A stretch of DNA of 64,000 bases from Collybiopsis luxurians FD-317 M1 (Eukaryota; Basidiomycota; Agaricomycetes; Agaricales; Omphalotaceae). The DNA lies in assembly GCA_000827265.1 (NCBI GenBank), contig KN834775.1, positions 18,547-82,546 on the forward strand. The letters are read 5' to 3'. Positions 1 to 11,700 of the stretch are shown piece by piece. How positions within the stretch are numbered: position 1 is the stretch's first letter; each line of letters opens with the position of its first letter. The notes below the pieces were generated by a model, which was given only the letters and a program-made list of their open reading frames with translations, was not told the origin of the DNA and made no database searches. Made by a program: the position numbers and the translations under genes.

Positions 1-959
1 CCAATATCACCGCTGAAGGTGTGGCAGATATCTACTACCGAGAAATCTTCCGCCTCCATGGCCTCCCCCTACGCTTCATATCAGATCGGGGACCCCAGTT
101 CTCAGCAAAGCTTATGCGATCCCTCCTCTCCCATTTAGGCATCAGATCAAATCTAACATCTGGATACCACCCACAGGCTAATGGACAAACTGAACGTGCA
201 AACCAGGAAGTAGAAAAGTACCTTCACTTATATGTTGGGCAACGACAGGATGACTGGGCAGAACACTTGCCTATGGCTGAATTTGTAATCAATTCCCGCA
301 CACACTCAGCCCTTGGGATGTCACCATTTGAAGTCACATATGGCTATCTCCCACTTTTCAACATCCCAGTAGGTCAGCGCAGTGGAATGCCAGGGGTAGA
401 GGACTGCATTCAGATCTTGCGAGAGGCATGGCAGGATGCAGGAGCAGCATTACACCCAGGGAAGAAGCAGCAGAAGGAAGGGTATGAGAGGGGAAAATGA
501 AAGGCCCATCAATTCAAGGAGGGAGATCTCATATGGCTAAGTGCAGAGGACATTAATCTCCAGCTCTCAAGTGAGAAACTTGGAGAGCACCAACTGGGAC
601 CATTTAAAATTCTCCAAAAATTCGGACCCCTTGACTACTGGCTGGACCTACCCCTTTCCCTTGATCAACTACATCCCGTATTCCATGTTAATAAACTCTA
701 CCCTTGGAAAGGCAATTATATTAATGGGGAAATTCCAATGCCACCAGAGCCAATTTACTTGGAGGAAGAGGATGAGCCTGAGTACAAAGTAGAAGAGGTA
801 TTGGATAGCCGTATTTGGTGGAAGAGAATGGAATATCTGGTAAAGTGGAAAGGGTATGATGCAGGACATAACTCCTGGGAACCGGCCCAAAACTTGGAAC
901 ACACTCCACAAATGGTACAAAAATTTCACAGGAAACATCCAAATGCACCAAAAATTTGA
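1..959 (+). mobile_element. Ty3/Gypsy chromovirus pol, 3' end: integrase core, C-terminal region and chromodomain (5' end outside window)
   Basis: The reading frame from base 21 encodes the end of a retroviral-type integrase core. Motifs seen are FISDRGPQF (second catalytic Asp) and [14 protein letters not shown], which carries the catalytic Glu. It is followed by a GPY/F-like segment (LGPFKILQKFG) and a C-terminal chromodomain (YKVEEVLDSR, YLVKWKGY, NSWEP). The frame is open from the window edge to the stop at 957-959 except for one TGA at 498-500, where the family would be read through, probably an old TGG. This domain order defines the chromodomain clade of Gypsy elements; the chromodomain is known to steer insertion toward marked chromatin. 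The polypurine tract (979-990) and an LTR follow directly. The element starts left of the window, so gag, protease and reverse transcriptase cannot be judged. It is probably inactive because of the stop, but only lightly decayed. Confidence 0.93.
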
Positions 960-993
960 CCATTGAGGGCAATGGTCTTAAGGAGGGGGGTAA

Positions 994-1521
994 TGTCATA
1001 AAGCTGGTACGAACATCCATTCCTAACCCCTATTCATTTCTCTTTTATTATACATCTTTCACATGACTGCATTTATGACTAACTTTCATATCAATACCTT
1101 TTGGACATACAACTCCTCCCTATCTCCACTCCACACGGTATCATTGTTCTTTTTCTATTTTGTTCCCACTGTCATTGTTTTATTAATGAACTGTTCTTGT
1201 TTCTCTTCTCACATCTGTCGCATGACCACATGCTCCATATCTTTTATTCTCATAGCTGTCACTTAGCTATTGTCTTCCAGTAGCATTAGTTTCTCGTCTT
1301 GTCCTCCAGTAGCATTAGTCCCTCTTACAGCTTACTACAGTATATATACCTACTGCCTGTAACCTGAGTCCCCATCTTGACCTCTCTGTCGATTGGAACC
1401 AGGTGAGTATCCTGCTTGTACCAGTAGACTATTTAATTAACTCTGTCGATTGGGACCAGACTTTGCCTAAACTAATTACCGTGCTCTTGAAAGCCACTCC
1501 GCTGTAAACCGCTTTGTGACA
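994..1521 (+). repeat. 3' LTR of the Gypsy element, with polypurine tract just upstream
   Basis: The LTR begins TGTCA at 994 and ends TGACA at 1517-1521, a 5-bp perfect terminal inverted repeat. It lies just after the purine run AAGGAGGGGGG (about 980-990), the expected primer for plus-strand synthesis. A TATATATA run near 1340 could be the LTR promoter. The element has no second LTR in the window, so identity between LTRs, and hence insertion age, cannot be measured. Bases 1522-1526 would be one side of the target-site duplication. Confidence 0.85.
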
Positions 1522-2644
1522 ATCTGGGCATTCTTGGCAATACTATTATTAGTTGCAAAGGCATGGAACAAAATGAAAACACACTTATTACCTTGAAGAC
1601 TGTTTAAAAAGAATAAGGACAACCAAGACATAAAAAACTTGACCTGCTACCCAGAATATACCTGCAACAGCCAGATGTACAAGAATGAAGGCTGCATGGG
1701 ATCAGAGAAAGAAAGTTTGCTAGACAGCAGCTTTAAAGCATTAAAAATCCAATATGAAAAAGAAAGAAAATTACTGAAAGCATTTCTTGATGAGTAACTA
1801 TACTGATTAATTGTATAACAAGTGCAAACTGTATAATGAGTGCAACTGCAATGCACAGACAACACCTCACTCATCAGGAAAAAGTCCTAAAGCCCAGGCT
1901 ACCCAGGCTAGCCAGGGGACACCTCTCAAATTCTAGGCAACCTCAGGCTGACTTGACATTATATAATTACTGACAATACCTATAGCAAATACTGCAATAA
2001 AATGTTAAGTCATTGTGACTCAGTTGAACACTGGACTGTTATTATATTTTAAAATTCAATTTAAAAGACATGAAATTAACTTTGATAATTTTTTTGTATT
2101 TTATATATTTTCTCTCTGTTTAAACATTACAAATTTGTTTTTGTTTGTAATAATTGTTATCTTGAAAATCTAAAAAATTCATTTAATTTAAGCATTCAAG
2201 CCTAATCTTTAGAAGTAACTTGCTTTCTTTTAATTAAAGAAACTGGCAATATAAGATAGCAAGGTATTTTTTATTTAAATTTCAGTATTCTTTTAATGCT
2301 GTTCTATAACAGAATATAAAACAATATATCTTAGACTTCTATCTAAACTGTAATTTCCATTGCTATTGGAACTTTTATTTGAAATAACATTTCTATTGTT
2401 ATTGGAACTTCCATTTGAAATGGAATTTCCATTTAGAATGATTGCAAGTACAGTGCTTTTCAAGTTTCTGTAAAAAAATTAAAATTTGAATTTTTTTGTG
2501 TAGCTGTATTTGGTCAGGCTTCCCACTGCTTTTTCTAGTACCTCTAGCATTATTATCTGTAATTTCTCATGTCAAGCCCTGTGTAGGAGCCAGACACACA
2601 TGAGACTGAGCTTCTAGTTCTCCTTACTACCTATACAAAGAGTA
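1522..2644. other. AT-rich non-genic stretch
   Basis: Very AT-rich, nearly CpG-free sequence with many short direct repeats such as GGAACTTTTATTTGAAAT / GGAACTTCCATTTGAAAT near 2368-2425. One MITE copy lies at 1873-1952. No reading frame has recognisable content. Confidence 0.6.
1873..1952 (+). mobile_element. MITE copy A (one end only)
   Basis: It starts ATCAGGAAAAAGTCCTAAAG and continues GCCCAGGCT...CAAATTCTAGG. This matches the ends of the elements at 4931-5143 and 7434-7592. Only one arm is clear, so it is probably a truncated or badly decayed copy. Confidence 0.55.
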
Positions 2645-4012
2645 AAACTAAGGGGAAAAGACTGAAAACAGTTTTAAAGAAAGATACTGGACCACCACAG
2701 ACAAAATCTACCCAATTCTTGTTTGCTGCTACTGAAGAAAACTATGTAGCATTGCTGAATGAGGTTCTACTGATACATGGGGTGAATGTCACATATAATG
2801 CTACATTGCACAAAAATTTTTCTATAAAAATGGCTATTCCTCCAATGAAGTAAGTTGTGTTTGCAGAATGAGAACTTAAGTACTCAGGAGTCCAACATAG
2901 AAAGAGTAATGCTTGCAATATTAACAAGGCTGAAGAATATCAAAAAGAAGTTCAAAAGGCTGTAGATTCTAAAACAAGCATGACAATAATTGTTCTCATT
3001 GACTGGAAAGAAATTGACTCAAAGGTATAGTTTTTTGGCACTTGTTATTGAAAATGATACTTATATCGATATTATGCAGTTAAAATCCAAGTGATAGTGA
3101 AAATGAGGACAAGAAAGCAGTAAGTGGCATAAAAATTATGGTGCTTATATGTTCAATGTTTTTATGTTCAATTTGTAAGTTGATTTGACTAACATAAGTA
3201 GAGAGGAACATGAGATTGCTCAATATTGTAGCATGCTGGAAAAGAAGCATGAAAATCCATATGATTCTAGCTACAGTTTTATTGATCCTGACACTGGAAT
3301 AAAAATTACACTGTCTTCATTAATGATGAAGCAATGGGCAAGAGCAATGGTATGTGTATAGTACTATATTTGTGCTCCATGTTTGAATGTTGAATTGCAA
3401 CAGTATGATGAACAAGCGACACTTACTACTCCCCCAAATGATGACCATTTCAAAGCTGAAAATTGTCTCCCATCAATTCAACCCTTTGCTTGTACAGCTC
3501 CTATCCTGCATGGTTCTTGGTCATTCATGAATTCCATAGCTGACAGCATCTCAGTGCCATCACCTAGTACAGATCAGACATCTGATATTGGCCATCTTGC
3601 AAATATTCTTGCATTAGTTGTCTCAACAGCATTCCATATTGAGAAAAGCCCTCCTTCAGAAGCATCTGCTCCTCCTAACATTCTCATGTCTCCTGTACAA
3701 CACTCCTACCAAACTCTCTCACTATTTAAAATATACAGAGAATAAGCTTGGTATCACAAATGCCACATCATATTTGTATGAGTTTGAGCAGAAGAGGTAT
3801 GGCCCTGACATTCTTGATGCAGTCAGTGACAAAGACCTTATGGACATTGGTGTCAAACCTGGTGATGTTATTTGCTTGAAGCATAATGCACCACTCTGGT
3901 TCAATGGGCCAGATGCTAAGCATGCTTGCATTCAGCCCTCCCAGGCTGCTTCTTCAACACCCTCTTCTTCATCCAAGGTTGTCAAAAATGCCAAGAATCT
4001 CATTTGATTTGA
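2645..4012 (+). pseudogene. Decayed multi-exon, probably transposon-carried gene with SAM-like C-terminal domain
   Basis: Several collinear protein fragments can be read on the + strand, separated by stops, frame changes or remnant introns: 2690-3030 (FLFAATEENYVALLNEVLL), 3200-3355 (PYDSSYSFIDPDTGIKITL), 3395-3740 and 3740-4005. The last fragment, ATSYLYEFEQKRYGPDIL then DLMDIGVKPGDVICLK, has the helix pattern of a SAM domain, ending KHNAPLWFNGPDAK. I recall similar SAM-ended proteins as repeat-associated genes in Agaricomycetes, but I cannot check this. It sits between a Gypsy LTR and a DDE transposase relic and shares their CpG depletion, so I infer a captured or element-encoded gene in decay. 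Function is unknown. Confidence 0.5.
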
Positions 4013-4289
4013 AAAGAAATGCAAGGATGATAGTGGGGCAAAAACTTGCTTTGGGAGTTGTATTGAAAGATTGAATGATGATGTTCCTGCTGATGACACA
4101 GTTGAATGATTCTACCACTCTGAAATAGCAGGTCATATTCTACCTTTACCTGCTCATTATGTCCCTATAATTAAAAGTAAAGAAAAGCCTGACCACTGAT
4201 CTCAATACAAACTTACTATTTGTAGTTTCAAGCCTCTGCTCTTACAATAACTTTGTACTTGGTATATAAATTGATAACAATAATTTGGA

Positions 4290-5750
4290 ATTCAGAAGTA
4301 TATGTGTTCTAGATAACATAGCCAGATGCTTTGAAAAAACCCTAAGCCTTTGAAGCAGTGATGTTCATACAAGCATGATCAATAACAGATAATGTGAAGT
4401 TCTGCCAATGTCTACAAAGATAAATTTTTTATCACAGAGAAGGCCTGTTTAAAAGGATTGAGATCTGATGAATACAGTGGTAGGAACTATAATTTACAAT
4501 CTTCAGATTTCAGTCAAAATATGATATGAGTCTTCAGAAGAACAACTTACAAGCTTCATCTTCAATGAGCTCTTGTACCTCATTGACATGGTGAATATTG
4601 CAATTGTTCATAACAATAACACTCTGAGGGCCTGGGTATGGATTGGTCAATGAAATCTGTGAGAAGTAAGTATATACAATAAGGTTCCTACACATAAACA
4701 ACATACCAAATGCTCTTTGAGGAATTGGATAGATTTATTGAAAGTGACAGAGTCATGAATAATATCATATGTGATGATACCATTGAGAGTCAATGCAGGA
4801 AGGATGGACACCCACTCACCCTGAACAAAGTGTCTTCTGGTTACACATCTTACTCCCCTTCTAGAATGCCCATATTTCCACTGAGAAGTTCTCCAGTTTC
4901 ATGCAGCTTCATCAATAAAAATGAGCATATCTGAAAAATGCCCTGGGCCCAGGCTTCCCAAAGATCTCTGGAGACACCCCCTAACTCCTAGGAATCCCCA
5001 GGGACCCTGAAAGACCCCAGAGCAGAGCAATCTCAAAGCTCCAAAAGACTCTAGGAGAGATCTGAGAGATTTCTGGGATCCTTAGGATTTTAGGGGTGTC
5101 TCCAGAGAACTCTGGGCAGTCTGGGCAAAAGGTAATTTTTCTGATATTGTGGGACTAGGTCTGCAATCTGATTCATAAAATGAGATCTTCATATGTCATT
5201 TTGCTCCAGTGTCTGAGCTGAAACTACTTTGCAAGTGACATCCAGTTTCTGCAAGGTTTTTGCCAGAACAGAAATAGAAATATAGATACAGTATACTTTT
5301 TGAAGAACCTCTTGGATCTCATCCAGGTATAGCCAGGGTTTATGTTCAATAAAAGAGACTAGATATTGTTCATTGATTGCATTGAGAAGAACTTTAGGGC
5401 CTCACTGAAGTGGTTTCTTCTTGTCCTGGCCATGTTCATTGAGTATTCTATAAATGAGAGACCTTTTCATCCCAAGATGGAGACATATAATCTTTACAGA
5501 AATGCCAAGGCCCCAAAACATAACTGGCACTCTAGCTTTTAGGTTCTGAGACAATGGATGTAGCATAGTATGAGCTAAATACACAAATATGCTGAGAGAA
5601 AGCAGCAGGAAGCCTGACAAAACACAGTCACACAAAAGTTTTTTATTTTTTATTTTTCCACAGAAACTCAAAAAGCACTGTAAGAAATTCATATAAAGTA
5701 AAATTTCCATCTGAACTGAAATTTCCAATGCTATTGAGACTCTCATTTTC
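4290..5750 (-). pseudogene. DDE (Tc1/mariner-like) transposase relic, split by a MITE insertion
   Basis: Minus-strand reading from about 5600 gives a helix-turn-helix segment (GMKRSLIYRILNEHGQ) and a spacer with LDEIQEVL. Next come TLQKLDVTCKVVSAQTLEQN and then, beyond the inserted MITE, IFIDEAA (first catalytic Asp). After that are GHSRRGVRC and VIVMNNCNIHHVNEVQ, where the second catalytic Asp appears as Asn, and finally YSSDLNPFKQAFSVIK near 4450. The order and spacing match fungal Tc1/mariner-type DDE transposases. Stops occur at several points (after KKPLQ, after LEQNDI and others) and a GTAAG-type intron remnant may sit near 4550. It is dead. No terminal inverted repeats of the carrying element were identified. 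Confidence 0.75.
4931..5143. mobile_element. MITE copy B: foldback element nested inside the transposase relic
   Basis: About 213 bp. The two ends align as inverted repeats for roughly 60 bp: left CTGAAAAATGCCCTGGGCCC..., right, on the other strand, TCAGAAAAATTACCTTTTGCCC... . They share the exact 13-bp arm CTGGAGACACCCC (4968-4980) / GGGGTGTCTCCAG (5093-5105). The transposase frame stops at the left edge and resumes at the right edge, so this is a clean insertion. The flanks carry TAT/ATA, consistent with a TA target. No coding capacity. Confidence 0.8.
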
Positions 5751-7433
5751 TTACACTAAATTATCCTTTTGCAGAATATCAAAAGTTCCAAAAGTTCATT
5801 TCTTCTAGTTGCTGTGATGTCAACTATATTTTATATTAAGCATTAATTTTTATCATTTTAGTGGTGCACTTCACCCTTTAGAAAATATTATCAATAAGTG
5901 TTGAAAAGCAATAGTTACAAACAAAAGGATGTCATCTTTTATAGGGCTAAAGTTTGAGAAATTAAAATTCTACTTGGAAAGCTCATATAAAAATCTCACT
6001 CTAGGACTCTCAAACACTAGTGGATATGGAAATCCCTTGGAAATTCTAAATATAAAATATCTCAAGAATTTGGCTCCTCTAAGTTATGGCCTATGATGGA
6101 ATAGTGTAGCTTAAGTAGGATCACTTAAGTGAGTGACTGAAGTGATGGTTTTTAGTTTTCAAAGAAGCAAGTCCAACTGATACTTCAATTATATGGCTAA
6201 ACTTGGCTTCTGTATTTCTCCTGCCTACATGCTGACTTTTTTGGCCAGCTTATCCTATTTAGCTCAGTTTAGCATATCTATCTATGCCTGTTCAAGCTTG
6301 ACTTTTCTTTGCTCAGTTCATTTGCGGTATAATCAGAATTTGTCAGCTGATTTGCTTTCTGGTGATATCTCTAATGTGGTATTTCCTGCAACATCAGTAT
6401 GTTCTATATTGGTATCCTTTCTTTGTCTTATAAATCTTAGCATCCTCTAGCTAAATTTAGTTGAGTGCCCTGGACCCTATCAAAGTCTTAGCTCATCTTA
6501 TCCAAGTGCATAGTTCCATTGGATTGGCTCTGACCAAGCCATTCTATTTATCCAGCAATTAAACTTGTCCTGTTAAACATTCCTATCAGGTATCAGATTG
6601 TCAGACACTTCATGCAGGTTCTAGCTAAGTTCAACTGAAGCAGCAGCATAACTTCTCTTTTACAATGATTTACCCTGGATTACTTTAGCTATACACCTCT
6701 ATATTTGGAATCTCAACTATATATGCCAGTATGCATTTAGGATCCTACAGCTTGATGAGCTGGATAGTCATTATTCACAATGGCCTAGCTAGCAGTGATT
6801 CTGCAACTAGAGTCCACTCTTTTATTAATTACACTAGTAGTTCTATGGAGCTGTTGTCAACCAGTTTTACTGACAGTGCAGATACAAGTCAAGAGAATGA
6901 GGATGATGATAATAGTACCAGCCAGAAAAACATAGGTGTGGGCAACAATAAGGAGTATGAAGATGAGGCATCCACAGAAAAGCCCAATGACAATGTGCCA
7001 CAGTTTTCTATACATTTTTCTACTGCATTGATTCAGAAAAAGGAAAAAAAAGCCAGAGTTATTCCAGAGGCTTTCAACAACAACAAAAATTTATTTAACA
7101 ATAATTACAAGTCTGGAATGAAATGAAAGATTGTCCTTGTGCAGTTTCTAATGTCATAATTTTCCACATATAGTCTCCTGTGTGACTTTTTTTGTATAGG
7201 ATCTGTGGGACTTTTACTTATTGGTTACTAAGCCTTCTCATGCCTTTGCTGATTTGTTTTCTACATTTTTTTCACTTTTCTAATTTTGTTCATTCACTTT
7301 TACTCTTCCTTACAGTGATTGACTCTTCTAAATCTTACAGTGCTTAACTTATGTGAAAGGATATTCTATTTTTATAGAACCTGCATATGTAAAATTCTTA
7401 TTGACAAGCTTTCTTTGCTCTGCTGGTAATGGC
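5751..7433. other. AT-rich non-genic stretch with short orphan frames
   Basis: CpG-poor and AT-rich. Two open stretches on the + strand (6193-6450, hydrophobic; 6731-7126, acidic and Asn/Ser-rich, with QENEDDDNSTSQKN) have no recognised domain and no credible splice structure. They look like further decayed repeat-borne sequence. Confidence 0.5.
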
Positions 7434-7592
7434 ATCAGGAAAAATGACCTGAAGCCCAGGCTGCCCAGGGACACCCCCCAAATTCTAGGGAGCCTCAAGA
7501 TCCCTGAGTATTCCTGAAATGACCTGGGTTCCCTGGAACCTCTGAGGCCAGTTGAAAATGACCTTGAGATGGCCTCAGGATGCTCAGAGAGG
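7434..7592 (+). mobile_element. MITE copy C
   Basis: It starts ATCAGGAAAAATGACCTGAA, then GCCCAGGCTGCCCAGGGACA and CCAAATTCTAGG, closely matching copy A and the left arm of copy B. The motif AAAATGACCT recurs internally near 7554, suggesting a folded or rearranged second half. The right boundary is approximate. Confidence 0.65.
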
Positions 7593-8640
7593 CATTACTT
7601 AGATATAAAGCAGAGAAAGTTTATAAAATGTAGAAAATATAGAAGAATAAATAAAATTGAAGTAAGAAATTATACTACCAAAGCAGTATTTATATTACTT
7701 TTATAATAACTATTCTAAATCTTAATTGTTAGTAAGATGATACATGAAACAATGAAAAAGTTATTGAAATAAGGTAAATATTATAAATAATAATGACTTA
7801 GTAAGTGAACAGTACTATAAGCTATTGCCAAGCAGTAGCTGAATTACTGAACAGGTTCAAAATTGACCAATACTGGCCACTGCAACACTGATTATGCATG
7901 CATATAACTGTATAAATCAGCAGCCTGTTTTTTTCTTTTCTGTCAATTTGTATTTGTTTAGAATAGTGCATATTGGCCTATTCAAAGGAAAGGAAGTAAG
8001 AGAATGTAACTCAAAAAGTACCAGAAAAAAACTATGTGATACTTGTCACACTAGTTAATCATTGTGACATATTACACCTGCAAAGTTGCTGTGTGCCATT
8101 TAGCTCAATTAATATTGCATCTTACATTTAAAATTGTAAAATATAAATTAATGCAAACTTAAATATTTTTTTTAAGTCTCAGTAATAGCTTTTTTTCCCA
8201 TATACAGCTGTAAATAAATGAAAACCAATGAATTTTATTTTTAAATGTATCTCATAAATCTATTCATTTGAGTATTATATTTTTCCATACCTTTTTACTG
8301 AATAAAAGACACTTTTTAATTTCATTATAAATATCTAGCTTTATAATAGACTCCTTAATATTAGTTTGAAGGCTTTTAAATATTAGTAAGCATGTTGATA
8401 GGTGTATCTCAATGGCCAGTTAATATATGATTTGAAAAAGTAAAATAAAATTAAAATAATTTTATAATAGATATTATTTATACCACCATAGGAATTATTT
8501 GAACAGAAGTATCTTCATAATAATAGAATAAATGAATACATAATTTAACTGACTGTTAAATCAGTGCTTATAAAAATTAAATATAAATATAAATATATGA
8601 GATCTCTATTAATGTATCAAGAGAAAATTTAAGCTTAATA
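7593..8640. other. AT-rich non-genic stretch
   Basis: Strongly AT-rich with almost no CpG. No gene, tRNA or clear repeat was seen. Confidence 0.6.
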
Positions 8641-11014
8641 ACCAGGGCAGCCCATGTGATCCAGCTCAATGTCAACATCAAAGTTTGTTTCATCAAACTG
8701 TGTTTCAATCACCTCAACTGTGCATTTTAGTGTACCCTCTTCAAATTCAACATCACAGACAGGATACACACCCTTTCTGTTCACACCCTAAACTCCAGAC
8801 CTGTGTTGACCAATATAACCAACCAAGCAACCCTCCCATGACTATCTGCCAAGCTTTCCATTCACCCTGTCCAAATCTGTTGTCCAAACTTTGCACCCCC
8901 AGCAATGAAGATGTAATAGTCCAATTCACCCATTCAACCTGCCCATTAGCAGCTGATAATGATTTCATAACTTTCTCTACTAGAATTCTACATTTGGCAC
9001 ACCAACTATTAAAATGACAGTTGTCAACCTCTCTGCCCATGTCAATGCAGAATACCCAGATTCTATGGCCTGTCTGTTATTCAGCCATAGCAGTGAACTC
9101 TTGGACAAGCTGAAGAACAGTCAAAGCCTCCTTGTTTGAACAAAAGTATGGGAAAGGAATGCCAGTATCATTGTCACATACAAGAAGCATGTAAAATGTG
9201 CCTCTAAGACTTTGGGTATGTGAACATCCTCACAAATTCAGACTAATGCAATCCAGGGTTTCCAAAGAGGAAGTTACAATATTGTCAAAAGGTCACTGTT
9301 TCAATTTAGCATATAAACATACCTCACATTTACCACACAGTGAGAAATCTGACATCTACAATCCCTCAGCCAGGTTACACTTGGCCATGATCCAAATCAT
9401 ATTCACATCTGCATGTCCAAAATGAGCATGCCACATAGCAAGGGAGCAGGGATCAGAGTGAGAATGACCCATCAAGACAAGAACAAAGGTAGAACTAGGA
9501 GAATTAGAGGACAAGGACCCAATGCATGGTAAGTCCAACAAGTCTGCAACATGAACTTGATATAGATGACCACCACAGCACCCTGCTAGCTGTCCATCAA
9601 CAATCACCCTCCCCAAAGAAGGATCTTGGATATCAATGCAACCACTCCCCCACAACCCACAAAATCCTTTTCTATCCATAGCAGGAAGGGACAGCAAATT
9701 CATCCCAAAGGACAGTGTGTGTAACACTGGAAAGTGTAAACAATGTACTAACCCTTCATCCATTTTTGTAGTGATCTCTGCAACATTGAACTCCTCAATT
9801 ATAAACAATCCCCTACTCCCTTCAGCAGTCATACAACCAATGGATTGTCCTGGCATGTAACCTATGAACCTTTGACAGTTTTGTATACATGAATGCAATG
9901 CTGTGCTATTGATAAAAGTCAGAATGGTAGTATTGATATTACTTGTAGGGGGTACAGTTGAGGATTCTATGCTACCCATGTCACTCCCTGCTCTGCTCAA
10001 AAGGGTATGAGTTTCCCTTCCCAATCTAGGAATGGATGAGTTAGGAGCAGCAGAGCAACACAGTAAGCAATCTGTACCTCCAAAATTGGATTCACTGAAG
10101 TTATAGATAGTAATGACAGCAGTAGTAATCCCAGAAATGTCTTGACCAGTGCTCACAATGTTGGCATTAGGAGAAGCCTTCATTGGCTCCATTCCCTTTG
10201 GAGCTGTATACCAACAAGGGGCTTTACCTTCACTTCCTCCTCCCTGTGCCCAATAATTCTTTTTAACATGCCCATTCTGTTTACAGTTGTTGCATATAAT
10301 CCTGGAATTGAACCTGTTAGCAACTGCTAATGCATTCAGAGTAACAAAGTTTCCTGAAGTCAAGCTAGTGGACTCCACCATCATATCATATTCCGGGAGA
10401 GCACATTTGAGGTCAGTATATGTATGGGTTCTGTGAGACTGCAAGATCCACAAGTATTCCATGTAAAGTGAGATAAGGAAATGAGAATGAAGGTTGTTGT
10501 CAGTTATGGTATATCCTGTGTCACTCACAGCTTTATGTAGTGCCTCCAACTGTTTGAAGTACTCCTCAAATGGGGTACCTGGGGTGTATTTGAACTGTTG
10601 GATACACTCTTTGGCTAGAGTCTGTGCTGCAGCAGATGTTGTCTCATATTCACTGGTAAGTGTGTTCCACATCATGCTAGCAGTCATATCTTGTGTAACA
10701 CCAATTGAATGAGGGTCTTTGATGTCTTGGTATACAATTCTGGCCAGGTGACCATCATATAGCTCCCACTCCTCAATGGATGGAGTTCATGAGTTTATAG
10801 GAGTAGGAACAGCAGCAGCAGCTTGACCAGCAGTGGGAGCAGCAGGGGGAGGAGGGACTGTGATATTCCCATTGAGATAACTGCTGAGTCCTGTAAAATG
10901 AGCCACACTCTTCATGTGGTCTCAAAACAATGCCCAATTGCTCAGCCCAATGAGTTGCTGATCTTCTGGGAATATAATAAGATTGGGGAGTGCACTTGAG
11001 TTAGAAGAAGTCAT
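8640..11014 (-). mobile_element. Ty1/Copia retrotransposon relic: gag, zinc knuckle, protease region, integrase; truncated before reverse transcriptase
   Basis: The minus-strand frame starts with an ATG at 11012-11014 and continues through stops at about 10920 and 10790. It then runs as a long open stretch to 9356: gag of the UBN2/copia kind (QFKYTPGTPFEEYFKQLEAL), then zinc knuckle CNNCKQNGHVKKNY. The last ligand of that CX2CX4HX4C box is Tyr, not Cys. At its end is the GAG-pre-integrase box (WHAHFGHADVN). Downstream, with stops, come KCEVCLYAKLKQ, LLVCDNDTGIPFPYFCSNKEAL, VFCIDMG and AANGQVEW, which belong to a copia integrase. The relic stops near 8640 before any reverse transcriptase or RNase H. 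Several stops are TGA where CGA would be expected. It is non-functional and lies just outside the gene-rich part. Confidence 0.88.
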
Positions 11015-11039
11015 GTTGTAGATTGAATTCTTGTGTCAG

Positions 11040-11700
11040 TCTAGGACAAATGCAGTTCTGACTGCAAATCTGATAAATCTATAGCCCTATGTAAGTACAC
11101 TTCAACCTCAGAACAGAGAAGGAGTTCTCTGCTGTACCTATAGCCCTATGTAAGTACAAAATCTAAGAAGGAGAAGAAAAGGAATCATGTACCCTCAGAA
11201 CAGAGAAGAAGTTCTGAGGGTGGTATTGAAGTTGTAACACTATAAGTACAAAAATATATGGAGTAGAGTTCAGGAAGAAAATATATGAGACTATAGTTAA
11301 TCCGGCTGCATGAGGGTACCTGCATGGAAGTATCGCAGGTCTCCTACACTTAGAATACTTCTGTAACCAGCCACAGCAGGACACCATATGCACTCACATG
11401 ATGTGACACACCTACACATTAGAGTGTGGAATCCTTTCAGATACAACCGTGTCTACTGTCTATCTCTTGAAAAAAAGGGGAATGGTATGTGTATACTGTC
11501 TTTGTCTTGAAAAAAGGGGAATGTAGGTATTTACCATTTCCCTGTTGAGGTAGATGGTATGCATCTACTCTTGAAAAAAAGGGGAATGGTAGGTATTTAC
11601 CATCTTATATGTGTCTACCATCTCTTTCTTGAAATGAGGGGAATGGTAGGTGCTTGCCTCTCATTCAAACAAGTCAATGGTTAGTATACACCATCTCCCT
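11040..11700 (-). repeat. Probable LTR/leader of the Copia relic with degenerate palindromic tandem repeats
   Basis: This lies directly upstream of the copia gag start on the minus strand. It contains a repeated 21-mer (CTATAGCCCTATGTAAGTAC at about 11078 and 11138). At 11465-11665 there are four to five degenerate copies of CTTGAAAAAAAGGGGAATGG, each followed by a GGTAGGTATTTACC-type palindrome. Such arrays are common in copia LTR U3 regions. The TG...CA ends and a primer-binding site were not found, so the LTR limits are uncertain. Confidence 0.5.

Noticed and set aside
6193..6450. Hydrophobic 85-codon frame that could suggest a membrane protein
   Set aside because: It lies in the CpG-depleted repeat island, has no family match that I recognise, and is chance-level for AT-rich DNA.
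6731..7126. Acidic Asn/Ser-rich 131-codon frame
   Set aside because: Low-complexity composition, no splice partners and no domain; probably repeat debris.
11465..11665. Regular repeats with spacers that could recall a CRISPR array
   Set aside because: This is a eukaryotic genome; the repeats are degenerate with uneven spacing, have no cas genes, and adjoin a copia element.
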